A stretch of DNA of 64,000 bases from Styela clava (Eukaryota > Chordata > Ascidiacea > Stolidobranchia > Styelidae): NCBI RefSeq assembly GCF_964204865.1, contig NC_135263.1, forward strand, positions 19,823,426 through 19,887,425. The letters are read 5' to 3'. The notes beneath the pieces were generated by a model. The model was not told where the DNA came from and did no database searches. It saw only the letters and a list, made by a program, of their open reading frames with translations. Shown here piece by piece: positions 1 through 12,204 of this stretch (within the stretch, counting starts at the first letter, position 1; every line of letters starts with the position of its first letter). Both the position numbers and the translations under genes were made by a program.

Positions 1-2532
1 TCTATTATACAGAGGTGTTCCACCTCCGTCGTATATCTAATATTTGCTGACAGGATTCTAAGGTTTATCGAGTGTTTGATGAGCTGTATGTATGCCTCGC
101 TGCTTGTGAGAAAAGTTTTTTTGAAACCATATCAACATGAATTTGTTGGAAACTGTGATTTGGGCCACAAAGTTGCTGATTATGCACAAAAATCAAGTTG
201 GATTATTCAGTTAAAATATGTAGTGAATGTCAAGTAGGTCGTTTATGATATGGGTACCATATCTGGAAAGACAAAATCCCTGACAAAATTTTATTGAGAC
301 ACGTTGACCAATTTTGCAACCAAAACACTTATACTGTACACGTGTACAGTATCATGGTATAAACTCACGATGAGAATAGAATGAATACAAAACGAAAGGA
401 ACAAAATTGTTTGGTTACGTGACTTATGATTGCCGCATTGTTATCGAATATAATATTCTTTTGGTCTAGTTTTCAAGTTGATGAATTATAAAGTACCATG
501 AATCAAAATATATCCAGGCAGACTAATATGTTCATTCAGTGTCCGACATTTGCTTTATTACTGTGTTGCTAGGCAAAATCAAGTTGCTATATTTTGTGGT
601 TAAGGTCAATGTCACAAAATAAATATGAAAATGCTTGTAGTAGTTTATTGCAGATATGTTATCAAATCGGCTGCCAATAAAATCGTTTTTTTTTTGAAAA
701 ATTCCGACATTATGGGAAGGCAAGCTATGACAATTATGATGTACTATACTTCCTTTTCCGACCATGGTTCACGTACTTGCTGCTACCATGAATCTTAAAC
801 TGGTTCAAAAAAGTTAGGTTTAGGAGATTTTCCATTTCATGACACTTTTTTGTCAGCGACCTGGAAACTTTTAGATATTGCTGCTGAGTTTGTAAGTCGT
901 TTATTAAATCTTTTATACAAATGTACGTTGCGCATGTTTTTTGTGCCTGTTTCATGTGTCCAGCATCTCTTCGCATCTTCGCATAACTAATGACCACATG
1001 TAAGCAGTGCGCAAAATTTGCGTCGATTGTTTTTTCGGTACGGTAGGTCTTTTCGGGAATAGCTCTACCTACAGACTCATATGAGAATGTGGACTTCAGT
1101 TGAACCGCTCTCGCATCGAAAAAAGTCCATGGATTCCTTCCAATACCCAGCCATTCACTTATGTAGAACTATTTTTCACCGCAGATAACCAAACACCCAC
1201 GTTTAGCTCCCCGCAAACTTGCTGTATCGCCTAAGGTGTCGCGCGATTAGGTGCACTTCTGTATCACAGCGTTTTGACATGCTTTCTGCTTTGGAAATAT
1301 CTTAAATTGTTGTGACAAGTGTAGTGCAGTGTTGGTTGAATATTTGCGTCAACGTTCGTACTCATGAATCATGATCCACTTACTGATTAAGTGTACATGA
1401 GTTTAACGCACACGTAGGAGTATGAAATCATGGTGTTTGAAGTAGCCTATAATGAACGATAGAATTTGCTGCAATATTAGAATATTTCATGACAAAGAAT
1501 ATAATTTTAACTTAAAGTTATTATCACCCGTCCAGGACAAGCTTAATATGGTGCTGATTCATCTATTTTTTCTTTCATAAAAACAACCATTTTATCCGCA
1601 TCCAATTTTCATTTGAAGTCTGAGATGTTATTGACTCGGGCTTTTAACGCTTGCAATACATTATTTTACCTTTTGGATTTTCAAAGTTGCAAGTTTTGTC
1701 TTCTTAGTGTTTCCCCTTGCCAGCCTCATATGTTATACTTATTTCTGCTAACAATTCCCCCTGGCTCGGACTCTATTGCGGCACAAAAAAGGCTATTTCG
1801 ACATCTTGTATTGGTATCTAATGTTACACAAGAATGATAGTGGTAGAAACACGTTTGTTGGAAAAACTCTTTGCAATTCCGAGGAGTTTATTTTATTTTT
1901 GGCGAAATCGAAAAGCGCAGATTGTATAAATACATTTTTGCCATTCTCCTGACTTTGTCTTTCGCGCATTTTGCATCTTGGAACAAAACTTCAACGAATA
2001 TTTTATCCAATATTTACCAACACTATGCGTACCCCGTTCCATATATTCCTTTAAAAAAGTAAGGTAACAGGTTTTTAACAGGTGGTAACATTTTGTACTT
2101 TTGAACAATACTGACTAAAACTAAGTAAAATTTGTTCAATGCCAATCGTTTTCCTGGACAAAATCAAAGCCCAGTGGGAAAAGCAATAACTTTGTCACAG
2201 TGAACGCAACGGTTGCTGGAGTCAATAAATCTCTCCGGTTTGAAATCACAAAGACTCTTGAAGTATTTTGGGTCGTGGTGAACTTCCCAAATGTTACTTG
2301 TAAAAGTAAGTCGACATAATTTTTTTTTATAAATTTAAGTTCTGTTGTAAAATGATATTACTTAGTGATATTACATAACATTCGAACATAAATATTTATT
2401 ACTATGCTTATTTTAATAGTATCTTGTGATTTAAAATTTAGGTATTGAGCATTTTAACCCATTTATCGATATATTCGGGTACGAAACTGGCGGTTTTCTG
2501 GTCAGAGGTAAAATTTGACTTCATTAATAGCA
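1..2532. other. Intergenic DNA, no gene recognised
   Basis: AT-rich sequence with only short open frames. A minus-strand frame at 734-997 has a charged, coiled-coil-like look but no clear splice partners and no recognisable domain, so I do not call it. The one structured site seen is a 22-bp perfect palindrome at 331-352. Confidence 0.5.
331..352. repeat. 22-bp perfect palindrome centred on CACGTG
   Basis: The half-site ATACTGTACAC is followed at once by its exact reverse complement, giving a perfect 22-bp dyad with an E-box core (CACGTG) at its centre. It could bind a homodimeric factor such as a bHLH protein, or be chance. No gene start is recognised nearby. Confidence 0.6.
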
Positions 2533-3222
2533 TTGGAAACCAAGTTTTCTCTAACCGGTAACATCGAAGCAATAATATCAGTGAAATATATCGAAACTAA
2601 ATTTACTATAACCCGTAGCATCGAAGAAATAATATCAGTGAAATATATCGAAACTAAATTTACTATAACCAGTAGCATCGAAGAAATAATATCAGTGAAA
2701 TATATCGAAACTAAATTTACTATAACCAGTAGCATCGAAGAAATAATATCAGTGAAATATATCGAAACTAAATTTACTATAACCAGTAGCATCGAAGAAA
2801 TAATATCAGTGAAATATATCGAAACTAAATTTACTATAACCAGTAGCATCGAAGAAATAATATCAGTGAAATATATCGAAACTAAATTTACTATAACCAG
2901 TAGCATCGAAGAAATAATATCAGTGAAATATATCGAAACTAAATTTACTATAACCAGTAGCATCGAAGAAATAATATCAGTGAAATATATCGAAACTAAA
3001 TTTACTATAACCAGTAGCATCGAAGAAATAATATCAGTGAAATATATCGAAACTAAATTTACTATAACCAGTAGCATCGAAGCAATAATATCAGTGAAAT
3101 ATATCGAAACTAAATTTACTATAACCAGTAGCATCGAAGCAATAATATCAGTGAAATATATCGAAACTAAATTTACTATAACCAGTAGCATCGAAGAAAT
3201 AATATCAATGAAATATATCGAT
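2533..3222. repeat. 57-bp minisatellite, about 12 tandem copies
   Basis: A 57-bp unit containing TCGAAACTAAATTTACTATA is repeated about 12 times. The inner copies are nearly identical. The first copy (from about 2533) is degenerate and the last is cut short. Because 57 is a multiple of three and the unit has no stop in one frame on each strand, long open frames of 239 (plus) and 229 codons (minus) appear here. The repeat explains these frames. They have no signal peptide, domain or flanking exon. Confidence 0.95.
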
Positions 3223-3234
3223 ATTTCTACTTAA

Positions 3235-5513
3235 CATTGCATAATTTTAGTATCATCGCTTTCAGTTGTTTTACTTTAGTGTTCACTTCTTTCACTTAAT
3301 GCATACCGTACTATCTTTTGACAGTCGGTATCTGCCTAGATTTGGGATTTCAATAGTTCTTCGTAGTGACAGTGGAATTATGGGACGGAATCTTAGAACC
3401 TCTTCTATATAAGCTTCAGTAAACAATATTTCTTGTCGATGTTAAGTAGTGAGTGTGTTTGGCCCAGGAACACACACATGTTCATGTTTGGCAATCTTTA
3501 TTTTATTAAGGTTGCTTTTCATTAAAATGTAATAAAAGCAAAAAAAATGCTCATTCCAATTCAGGGTTACGATACCCTTGTTTGATGGAAGAAATAAAAT
3601 GTTTGAAATGGGAATTGCAATATGAATTAAATAAATTTGATGCTGATACAATAAATTGCTTCTCTAAGAAGAGCTGAATAAACCAAATTTGGTAGTTTAT
3701 TCGTAGTAAAATGTTATGGTATGTTAACGTTGTTTATAATAATTTTGTATTTTTTTGCACAAAAGTAGAGTGTTAGAACTAAGACCAGTAAAAGCAGACA
3801 GTATTAGTAGTCTATATTTGGGTTACTATATTTTATGGTGTTGAGATTTAACTCAAATATTAAAAATCGTAATGACCAATCACCTTCCGATGATTGATAA
3901 TTTCCAGCAGCATTCCTCGGTGCTAAGATACGTTCAAAACCTTATTGCAAGTTTATAATGACTCGACTTGTCAACTCACTAACTAATTGGTATATAACAC
4001 GTGACAGAAAAAGCTTGAATCGCTTTTCCAAATACAACGGTTCATTTCTATCTAAGTTGCTGCATTCACGTACTCATAAAGTTAACAACCCCCTCAAGGC
4101 GTCCACCCCACTTGCGAACAGAACGGCAAGCGTGGTAAAATTATCGGCAAACCGGCAGTTTTACTATTGCGCCACAAAGCTTCTTGGGTGCGGGGTTGTG
4201 GATTGAAGTCCTTTTCAGTTTATTGAGATTTTATTGCAAAAAAACAGTACGGATGACATTCATATTTTGCCTGGTTATTATATTGAAATTATCAAACCCA
4301 CACTCCAAAACTCGTAAAGACATATACTGAAAAATTAAAAGATCTTTGCCTAAACAAAATGTCCACTCAATGTACGAAAATTATACCCGTTGAATATAAA
4401 CTAGGAGAACCACTGTCCGCTCAAAGTTAGTGAAGATATGCAGATATTTTGAAAATATTGATGGATCCCATTATTTTTGTTAATATTTTATCAAAGAAAG
4501 AGAGATTTAACTGCAAAACATTTTAATTATAGAAAGTGGAATAATTGAGTGAACAGTGGACGTCTTTTTTTCCGTCTACGTAACTGTCACATTTTAAGCA
4601 CGGTATGTCTACTTAACAGTATATATATATTGTGATATCAATACAAAACAATGTTTCGATGTGAACCATTGTCAAACAATGTAAACAACATCAAGTATAA
4701 ATAGGGGATATGCTGTGTTATTAAATTGAAAAATCAAAAACAAAACAGTTCGCGCCCAATGTCCTAAAAATTTGACTGCTTCAACAGACTTGTCGTTCTT
4801 TTTCGCTATTCGTCGCTCAATAAAGGTTTCATCCTTTTTACAAATCCCCATATGTTGACTTTAATTTGAGATCCGAATTTGTAATTTCGAATTTTTATAA
4901 TATAATTTTTAACATATAGGCTACATGAGGACTAAGAAGAAGAACTTTTGTAAAATATATCAAATAAGAAAAGTGAAATACTTTCAATATGGTTAATAGA
5001 GCTGAATATGCGGTGGCAATCGCCATTTGAATGACCTCATGTAGAGTGATTCATGTAGAGGGCTCATTAGACTGTCATATAGACGTAGGGATCGATTTCA
5101 ATGACAGCTACACAATACGTCTACTGTCGTGCAGTGTGTTATGTATAAACACGGGGGCGAGTGAAATGAAAGAATAGAAGAGTGTAGAGATGGTGACATG
5201 GTTCCAATTTTAATTTGAATGGCCTCCCTCGTAGAGGGGATACAGTGAAGAATCATATAATTCGGCACATATTGCCATGTAGCATCTCAATACCACGCTA
5301 TCGATTTCACATACTTACACCGCGATTCCTAGTGACGACAAACTTCAATATATATCTTACCGAACTTGGCAATTACCATAACCCTGATAATATTTTGTCT
5401 GAACATCGTCCGGTATAGATATTAAAAATAGTTCTTAGGTTTCAATACTATATTGGCAAAGCAACAGTGTAGTTATGGTTGCATTCGCATTCGTTTTCTC
5501 ATTTTGCATCACA
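3235..5513. other. Intergenic DNA downstream of receptor gene 1
   Basis: No gene recognised. The 3958-4206 plus-strand frame has no known domain. A block at about 5010-5130 resembles one at about 46220-46370 (shared core CAATCGCCATTTG followed by TAGAGTG), suggesting an old dispersed repeat. Confidence 0.45.
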
Positions 5514-8500
5514 TCACAAATCTGACGAAACAATCGTTACGTCGTTAACATCGTTTTGTACTTCCAAGTTCAATTCTCCACTTGGTTGGGCCAACTTACT
5601 TTCTTTAAGCGTTGGTCCTGATGTCACAGAAGTTGTACTTGTACATGGACATATAATCAGAATCTTGATGCATGTATTTCGAAGACCATTCATGTACTTC
5701 AACATGATAAACGGCAAGCATGCAGCATACAGATACGTCATGGCCAACGTAAACAATAAAACATTGACGTTTGGAGCTGAAAATGAATAAAAAAGATTGC
5801 TACAAATAACCACATAATCCTACAATCTTCAGTCATAGGAATTATAATCAAAGGATTGTTTAGGTCACACCAGAAAATCGCATTACAATGCATTTTACCT
5901 TCATCCAACAAAATATCTAAAAACCAGACAAGCATTAGTGGAGTCATCGACACGAACAAGGTAACGGTGAGAACAATCAAAAGCTTTATGGTGTTATCTA
6001 AAGGGGGTGATCGTCTTCTGAAAAAAAAACAATCATAATAAAAAAAAAATGATGAACCCAGGAGAAACCTAACACTATAAAATTAATGGAAAAGGAGAAC
6101 TGCAGCTGAATCAAAAGTACAATTGCGGCATTCAATTCTACTTCTATTTTTCTACCAATACAGTTTTCTATCAATAAAATTTTGAGAGCTCCCGAAGTAT
6201 GTGCCCCAAGATAGTGCACAACCTGAACATGGTATGTTCCGGGTTAGAGTTCAGGTTGTGCGCCATCTTGGTGCACATACTTTGGAAGTGCCACATTTTG
6301 TTATTCAGCCAAAATTGTTTAAATGAATTACCCAAAATATTTGAGTCCAAAATAAGTTTATAATTGTATTATTCTCACCTTCCATATATCGTGGACGCAA
6401 TTGAATAAGACCTTGTACGTTCAACAGATGATTGATCACGACAAGACGAATTCTTTTCCGAATTCATTGCAAACCGGATTGTACCAGAAGAATCTGGAAT
6501 CTGGGCCGCGGTCGCAACGCCTAAAAATAACTTCACTATCAGACGTTAGTTGAATGAATTGATTAAGTAAAAATGATATAAATGAGTTGACAAAAGTTGA
6601 GCATTGAAAGATATCATTGAATATATTTGAGATATGATATAATTTTCATATTTGTGCAAGAAGAAGAAAAAGATATGGCGATTTGCTTACATGGTGAACC
6701 ATGGTGTCTGGTTAGGTTACCAGTACAAGAACGCCCAACCAGTCAATCCTTCTATGAATCTCTATTTGCACGTCTTTTAAATTCATCAGGTTATGAATTA
6801 TAACACATATCTATTTATTGTGAATTGTTATTCTCTGCTTGTATTCACATATCTCATACATGAAATGTGATAGCTGTATTGATTACCTATTTCTATTCTG
6901 TTCTTGTGGATTTCTTGAGCAATATTTTTCGATATTGGTATTTCACATCTTAGTTATTGCTATCTTGTTAAATTAGAATACCCGAAAAAGAAACGGAGAA
7001 AAAAAGAAAGGTTCCTAATTATACGTCTTGGGCTCCCATCTTTGGATGATAGTCAACTCACCTTGGGGTTCTTTTGTTCTATCACCACCCACGTTGGCAG
7101 GTGCATGGCTGACGTAGAACTGCCTGATAGTGGAGATTAAAGTAAGGACCATACATAGAACCGTACCAAAATATAGTACAGTTGTCACGATGACGTAACT
7201 TCTAGACATCGGTGGCCAAATCCGTGAGCATGATACTTCATGAGCTGTAATAAATCATGAAAAAACTAACATATATATATACATTACATTGCAATGTAAT
7301 ATCGAGCAGTAATTTTTGAGATGATGCCTTTTACCGTTGGAAATAACGTCAAAACCCAAAAGGAATATTGTCTAAGTAGAAATAGTTATCTGAAGGAAAT
7401 AGATAATTTAGGTTTTGTAAAATATTTATGTACATCACATCACAAATTTCATACAACAACGTAAAAGATGTGGATGCCCTTGTGCAATAAGATAGATAGA
7501 AATTAAATGCAGTTTGAAACAAATGAATCACACTCTGCTTCAAGATTGGGTTGGGTATCTGGTCAATATCGTAATAATAAACAAAGATCTTACTGGAAAA
7601 GCAATAAGGTTCTAAACGATACACGGGAAGACACTTGCATTGTTCAATGCAATTCCACGAAAACCCAACCGGAAGGCTCAATACCAATGGTACGAACCAT
7701 GCAAAGGCGATAACGAATACTGATTTATATCGCTTCCATTGCTTTGAACGAGACTGAAAATAGAATTGAAAACAATACAAATACCAGGCATTATGACTAT
7801 TAATTAGCAGTTCAGTTTTATTTACACATTATAATAATTGTTGTTTAATTGGTCAAATCTGATATGCATTTGATATCAGTGCAAAGTAATACAAGTTGAT
7901 AGATAATAGTGAAAAAAAAATTTCCAGGTGATTCAAAAAGTCTAAATATTTTATAATCCGCGCCAAATAAATGTAATAAGATTAACGCAATTTCTATTGG
8001 TTACAAGCATCAACTGCAAAAATATACAAGTCCCAGTTGTAGACAGATAAATTACAATATCGACGTAGCAAACTCCTACCGTTCGTTCTATCATTGAAGC
8101 AGGTATGACCGATTTATCATTAACATTTTCTGGAATAGGAAACAAAGCCCGGACGTGACGCTAAGAGACTCAATTCGATCATCACAGATTTATTCAAAGA
8201 AACCTCAAGCAAATAAATGAAGTAAATAGACCACATTTTACGTACCAACTTTTTCTTATTCAGATTCAAATATACTAAATATTGATTTGATACAGATATA
8301 TTCTTCTTTCCAGAAAGCTCATGTATGCCTCAATCTTTTTTTAGACCATACCACCCATTTGCACATGATTCGATTTAGACGTTAAGTGTTAATCCGAGAC
8401 AGCGATTAATAGCATACTCTTTAATAAGCCACTCACCCTGAATGCATTTCTCCTATTGTCGTCCTTAATTTGACCCGAACGGCTCACATAAACCGTATTA

Positions 8501-9574
8501 TCGCTGACTCCATACAGAACCGCAGCTACGTTAAATTGCATAATAAGCAAGAGTGCGACTAATAACCCTTTCACATATGAGTCCTTTTTCATTATCGCTA
8601 TATGCGAATCATCTTTCCAGTTATATCTGTAGTTGTGAAATTGTAAAGAAATTCGGCAATTACATATAAGCTCGATATGTCTTGTATCGTGGGCGAATAT
8701 CAAGTCTAGAATGACTTGCGTAGCTAATTTGTTTAAAAAAAAATAAAAAATATTTTACAAAATTTGCTATTCTTCATCAAATCATTTGGACACCAAGTCA
8801 TGCAAATACCTTTGAAGTACTCCACCTTCAACGTATGCAGAATTGAATTGTACATAAGATACCAGCATATCAATCATCGCGGTTGTGCAGAATGCTATGG
8901 CGGAAATGAGGCAACTGACCAGGTATCTGTAGACAACATTCTGTCTCAACACCATCCAATTTTTCGCGACAGCGATCAAGATAACAGTATTGCATATTAT
9001 CTTAAAACATCACATATTTCTTTAAACTATATCTCAACGTAAGAAAGTACTTCAGACGAATCCAGACGAACTATCTAGTATATGGCGAGCAACGCTCTTA
9101 AGTTTTTATGAAAATGGTTAAAAAGTTAAACCTCCCAAAGTCCACGACGAGAAGAGCTATGCCAATTTACAAAGCCAAAACACAAACCATTATGTAACAA
9201 CATCATCCACAGAGTTTTATCACTGTATTAGCTAGATTTATATCGTCTTATCCTCATTTAGCACAAATTTTGTTTGTAAAAAGGAAATGTTTACTGTTAT
9301 GCAATGTAAAATATTTCAAATCATATCTTGCACGAGTAATACCTAGGAAAGACAATATTTTGAGTGTCTGTAAAATGTGTGATCACAATTATCAGCCTTA
9401 TCATGGATTGCTGTGTAAATAAATTTTTATAAAGTATGTACTCACCAAAATTGAAGAGACAACAGCATAAAAACTTAGGATAGGCCCATGTTTTAAATAT
9501 CCGTTACATAATTCATTGGAAGTCGTGTTTGCAAATATGGTTGTTATTGACACCGTAGTTTCTACTCCACTCAT
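5514..9574 (-). CDS. Atypical seven-transmembrane receptor 1 (rhodopsin-like GPCR, 8 exons)
   Basis: Probable G-protein-coupled receptor of the plasma membrane; ligand unknown. Exons, in coding order: 9446-9574, 8810-9000, 8437-8626, 7594-7753, 7062-7244, 6379-6520, 5899-6017, 5514-5776; all introns are GT-AG. They join in frame to 458 aa ending in TGA. The N terminus has a glycosylation site (NTT at residue 16). TM1 is at about 32-56, with ICNTVILIAVA. TM2 is at about 66-92, after LRQN. TM3 is at about 126-147, TM4 at about 181-202, TM5 lies in exon 5, TM6 in exon 7 and TM7 at about 376-398. Extracellular loop 2 has CIEQCKCLP. The DRY position reads SDN (148-150) and the NPxxY position reads LPFIM. 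A CPC motif follows TM7 and could be palmitoylated. Exon structure matches receptor genes 2 and 3. Intron 6 carries a small inverted-repeat element. Orphan within class A is my inference; no known subfamily is recognised. Confidence 0.85.
6187..6292. mobile_element. Short MITE in receptor-1 intron
   Basis: About 106 bp that fold almost end to end. The left arm contains CCCGAAGTATGTG and AAGATAG; the right arm is its near reverse complement (CATCTTGGTGCACATACTTTGG). The same terminal GAAGTATGTG sequence bounds the elements at 10909-11138 and 41264-41476, so this is a shorter family member. No clear target-site duplication. Confidence 0.7.
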
Positions 9575-12204
9575 CAATGCGTGGTGTTCTTTATAACCGA
9601 TGGAAGCACAAATACTCTATCTTGTAGTGCTTGGCGGTGGTAAGTAAGCAATTGAATTGACTATACAAGAAAATTCAATAAAAGATTTTTGTTTATATCA
9701 TGACGCCTCATTCAATCAACCTACCCTCCAAGCGCTTATGATATTGCTTGAACCATTGCACAAAGGAAATCTAATCTAAAACATCACCATACTGTATAAA
9801 TCGTGGGGTGTCGAGCTCATGCAAAATTTTTCGCTTATTTAATTTGAATATGCAAAGCTAAAACTATTAAAATTTACTAAAGTACCACCCTCCAGTATAG
9901 CACTCTAATGATACAAAAATACTTATCTACTTCATCTCTTTAATTTAAAAAACAGTTTCGACATTCTGAAAGCTTTATGTTATTCTAATAATGTGATATA
10001 TTGTTTTGATGAAAATTCAAAAATATTTCCTCGCTTTTAATTTTAAAATCTGTTTCAATTTACTTTTTTATTCATTTTAAAATTCCACATTTGTTTTGGC
10101 GGCGACGGGATTAATATCACGCAGCCTATTGTGGTCATATTATTCATTGACGTTGGTTGACGTTGACGACTTTGGTTGATTATTTCCGTATTTTTACACC
10201 TAATTCGTGATGTATGTTATATTGACATCACACAGCAGGGAATTTTACCGTTTTGCGTACTGCAATGCCATACTGTATAACTCACGCACTGGATCACCCT
10301 GGAATTTATTTTCGTGCTATCATCAAGCAATGAGTGAGACTTCCTGCCACGTTAGACATGTGTTAGACGGCTGTCCGAAATTTCCCCCCAAAATATTCAA
10401 ACCACAGTTTATAAAAGTTCATTCGTTGTGACTCGGATATACCAAAAGAAGTCAAACTACGTAATTGGATTCGTCAATTCCATATATTAAATATATGGTT
10501 ATATTTTGAATAAAAATATTTAATTTAAAGGAATGTATAATAGACAAAGGAATTATTCTATCAAAGATGAAATCCAATGCAGCAGAAGGTTTACATCAAC
10601 GTTTTTTGGTGGCGAAAGTCTACATTAAAGTCATCTTTCCTTATTTAATATATATATATATTAGTCGCATAATTTATAATGTTTCTTTCTCACTAGTTTC
10701 ACATACCCATACCCATCATACTCATCGTCGTTTATCCCAATATTACAGAGTTGGTATTACAACTAAGTGAACATGTCCAGAGCAGATGAAAAAAAGTCAT
10801 TTTCAATTGTTTGAAGTAGCAAATCACTAGAAAGCAATGCTCAAATATATAGACACTGAGGCAAGAACAAAGTAGTATCAAAACTTTTACAGTGCCGGTA
10901 GTCTTCTTGGTACTACCGAAGTATGTGAACCAAGATGACAGACACCGGAACGTAGTATGTGTACCAGGTTAGGGTTAGGCCATAATTTCAGTTACAAATA
11001 CTACGGGAGTCATTTGGCTAGTGCCCGAACTCGTAATAGAACTAAAACAAGGAAAATTAAATTATGGCCTAACCCTAACCTGGTACATATGCTACGTTTC
11101 GGTGTCCGCCATCTTGATTCACATACTTCGGGAGTACCGACTTCCTCACAAAGAAACCCCCGGCTTTGCTGACCACCAGATCACTGAAATGCGATCGCGG
11201 AAACGCTACAGAGTTTGCAATTTTCAATTTTGGTGACGCCATCACACAAAATAACGAATCCCATTGAGCCCACAGAAATTTTCGAATTAAATAAATATCT
11301 TAATCTAGAATCTAGATACTCACTAAATTACTGTTCACTGCTATACTACTACTTACTGCTTGTGTTCACTGGTCAATAAAATGTTAGTGATAGAACGTGC
11401 TCTCAGCACATTAGTTTTCGTTTGTGCAATTTCCTTATAAGCTTCAACCCTAATTTAACGCTTATAGACACAATGGATTCATTACTTTTCAATCGGCCAA
11501 CCCAATTCCAGCGATGTGGCATGTCGCTTACTTCCTTCTATGTTCAATGCTTACCGGACTGCAATTTTCGACAGAGCTGGTAGACTGACGCTACGCGTAT
11601 GCAGTGCACCGTATGTGAACTTAATTCACGTACAAACATTATGAGCCACTAGAATGAAAAAACACCCTTGTTGTTAAAATTGAATTTTCCGGATAGGGTA
11701 AAATGTGAAAAACTAGTGATAGTCATCAGCACAAACAAAATGCAATATGTGAGAATTTCATGGCCCGCGCAACTATAATTGTACAGTTTTATGAGTTTCC
11801 TGGAGTGAAATCAAGTGTATGGCTGTGTCACCATTTTCTACGAAATGTTTTCATTAAGAAATTTGAAAATCATTTACAGTGAACAGGTCTACGACAATAT
11901 AATCGCTATGACTAGAATTTTAAAATAAAGATATATATATATAAAAGAATTGAAAGTACATACATCCAATACTCAAAATTATAATTAATTCCAAGAAAGA
12001 AGTCCAAACTACCAAATATTCGCCAGAATCGTGACTTCACATGAGTTAGATGAAGATTGTACGAATTTAAGAATGGCATTATGTATGCCATTATAGTTAA
12101 TAATATAAAATCTCTAGTTATCTCAGACCACTGTTGAAATCATGAAGTATCAATTCTTTAAATCATAAGATAATCTTAACAGAGCTTTGTTATTTTTGCG
12201 TATA
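9575..12204. other. Spacer between receptor genes 1 and 2
   Basis: Contains the MITE at 10909-11138 and otherwise no recognised gene. The overlapping frames at 10957-11236 lie largely inside the MITE and are not coding. This is the upstream region of receptor gene 1 and the downstream region of receptor gene 2. Confidence 0.5.
10909..11138. mobile_element. MITE with long terminal inverted repeats
   Basis: A 230-bp element. Its left end (GGTACTACCGAAGTATGTG) and the reverse complement of its right end (GGTACTCCCGAAGTATGTG) match, and the similarity continues inward for about 75 bp, including AGGTTAGGGTTAGGCC. Flanks GTCTTCTT and GACTTCCT could be an 8-bp target duplication with two changes. 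Related to 41264-41476. Confidence 0.85.

Noticed and set aside
734..997. Minus-strand frame with charged helical look as a coding exon
   Set aside because: No acceptor/donor pair with a partner exon could be recognised, and no known family.
2533..3222. CRISPR-like array
   Set aside because: Direct repeats abut with no unique spacers, and the context is a eukaryotic genome.
2502..3234. Long open frames of 229 and 239 codons on opposite strands
   Set aside because: They are produced by the 57-bp tandem repeat, whose length is a multiple of three. No domain, signal or splice context.
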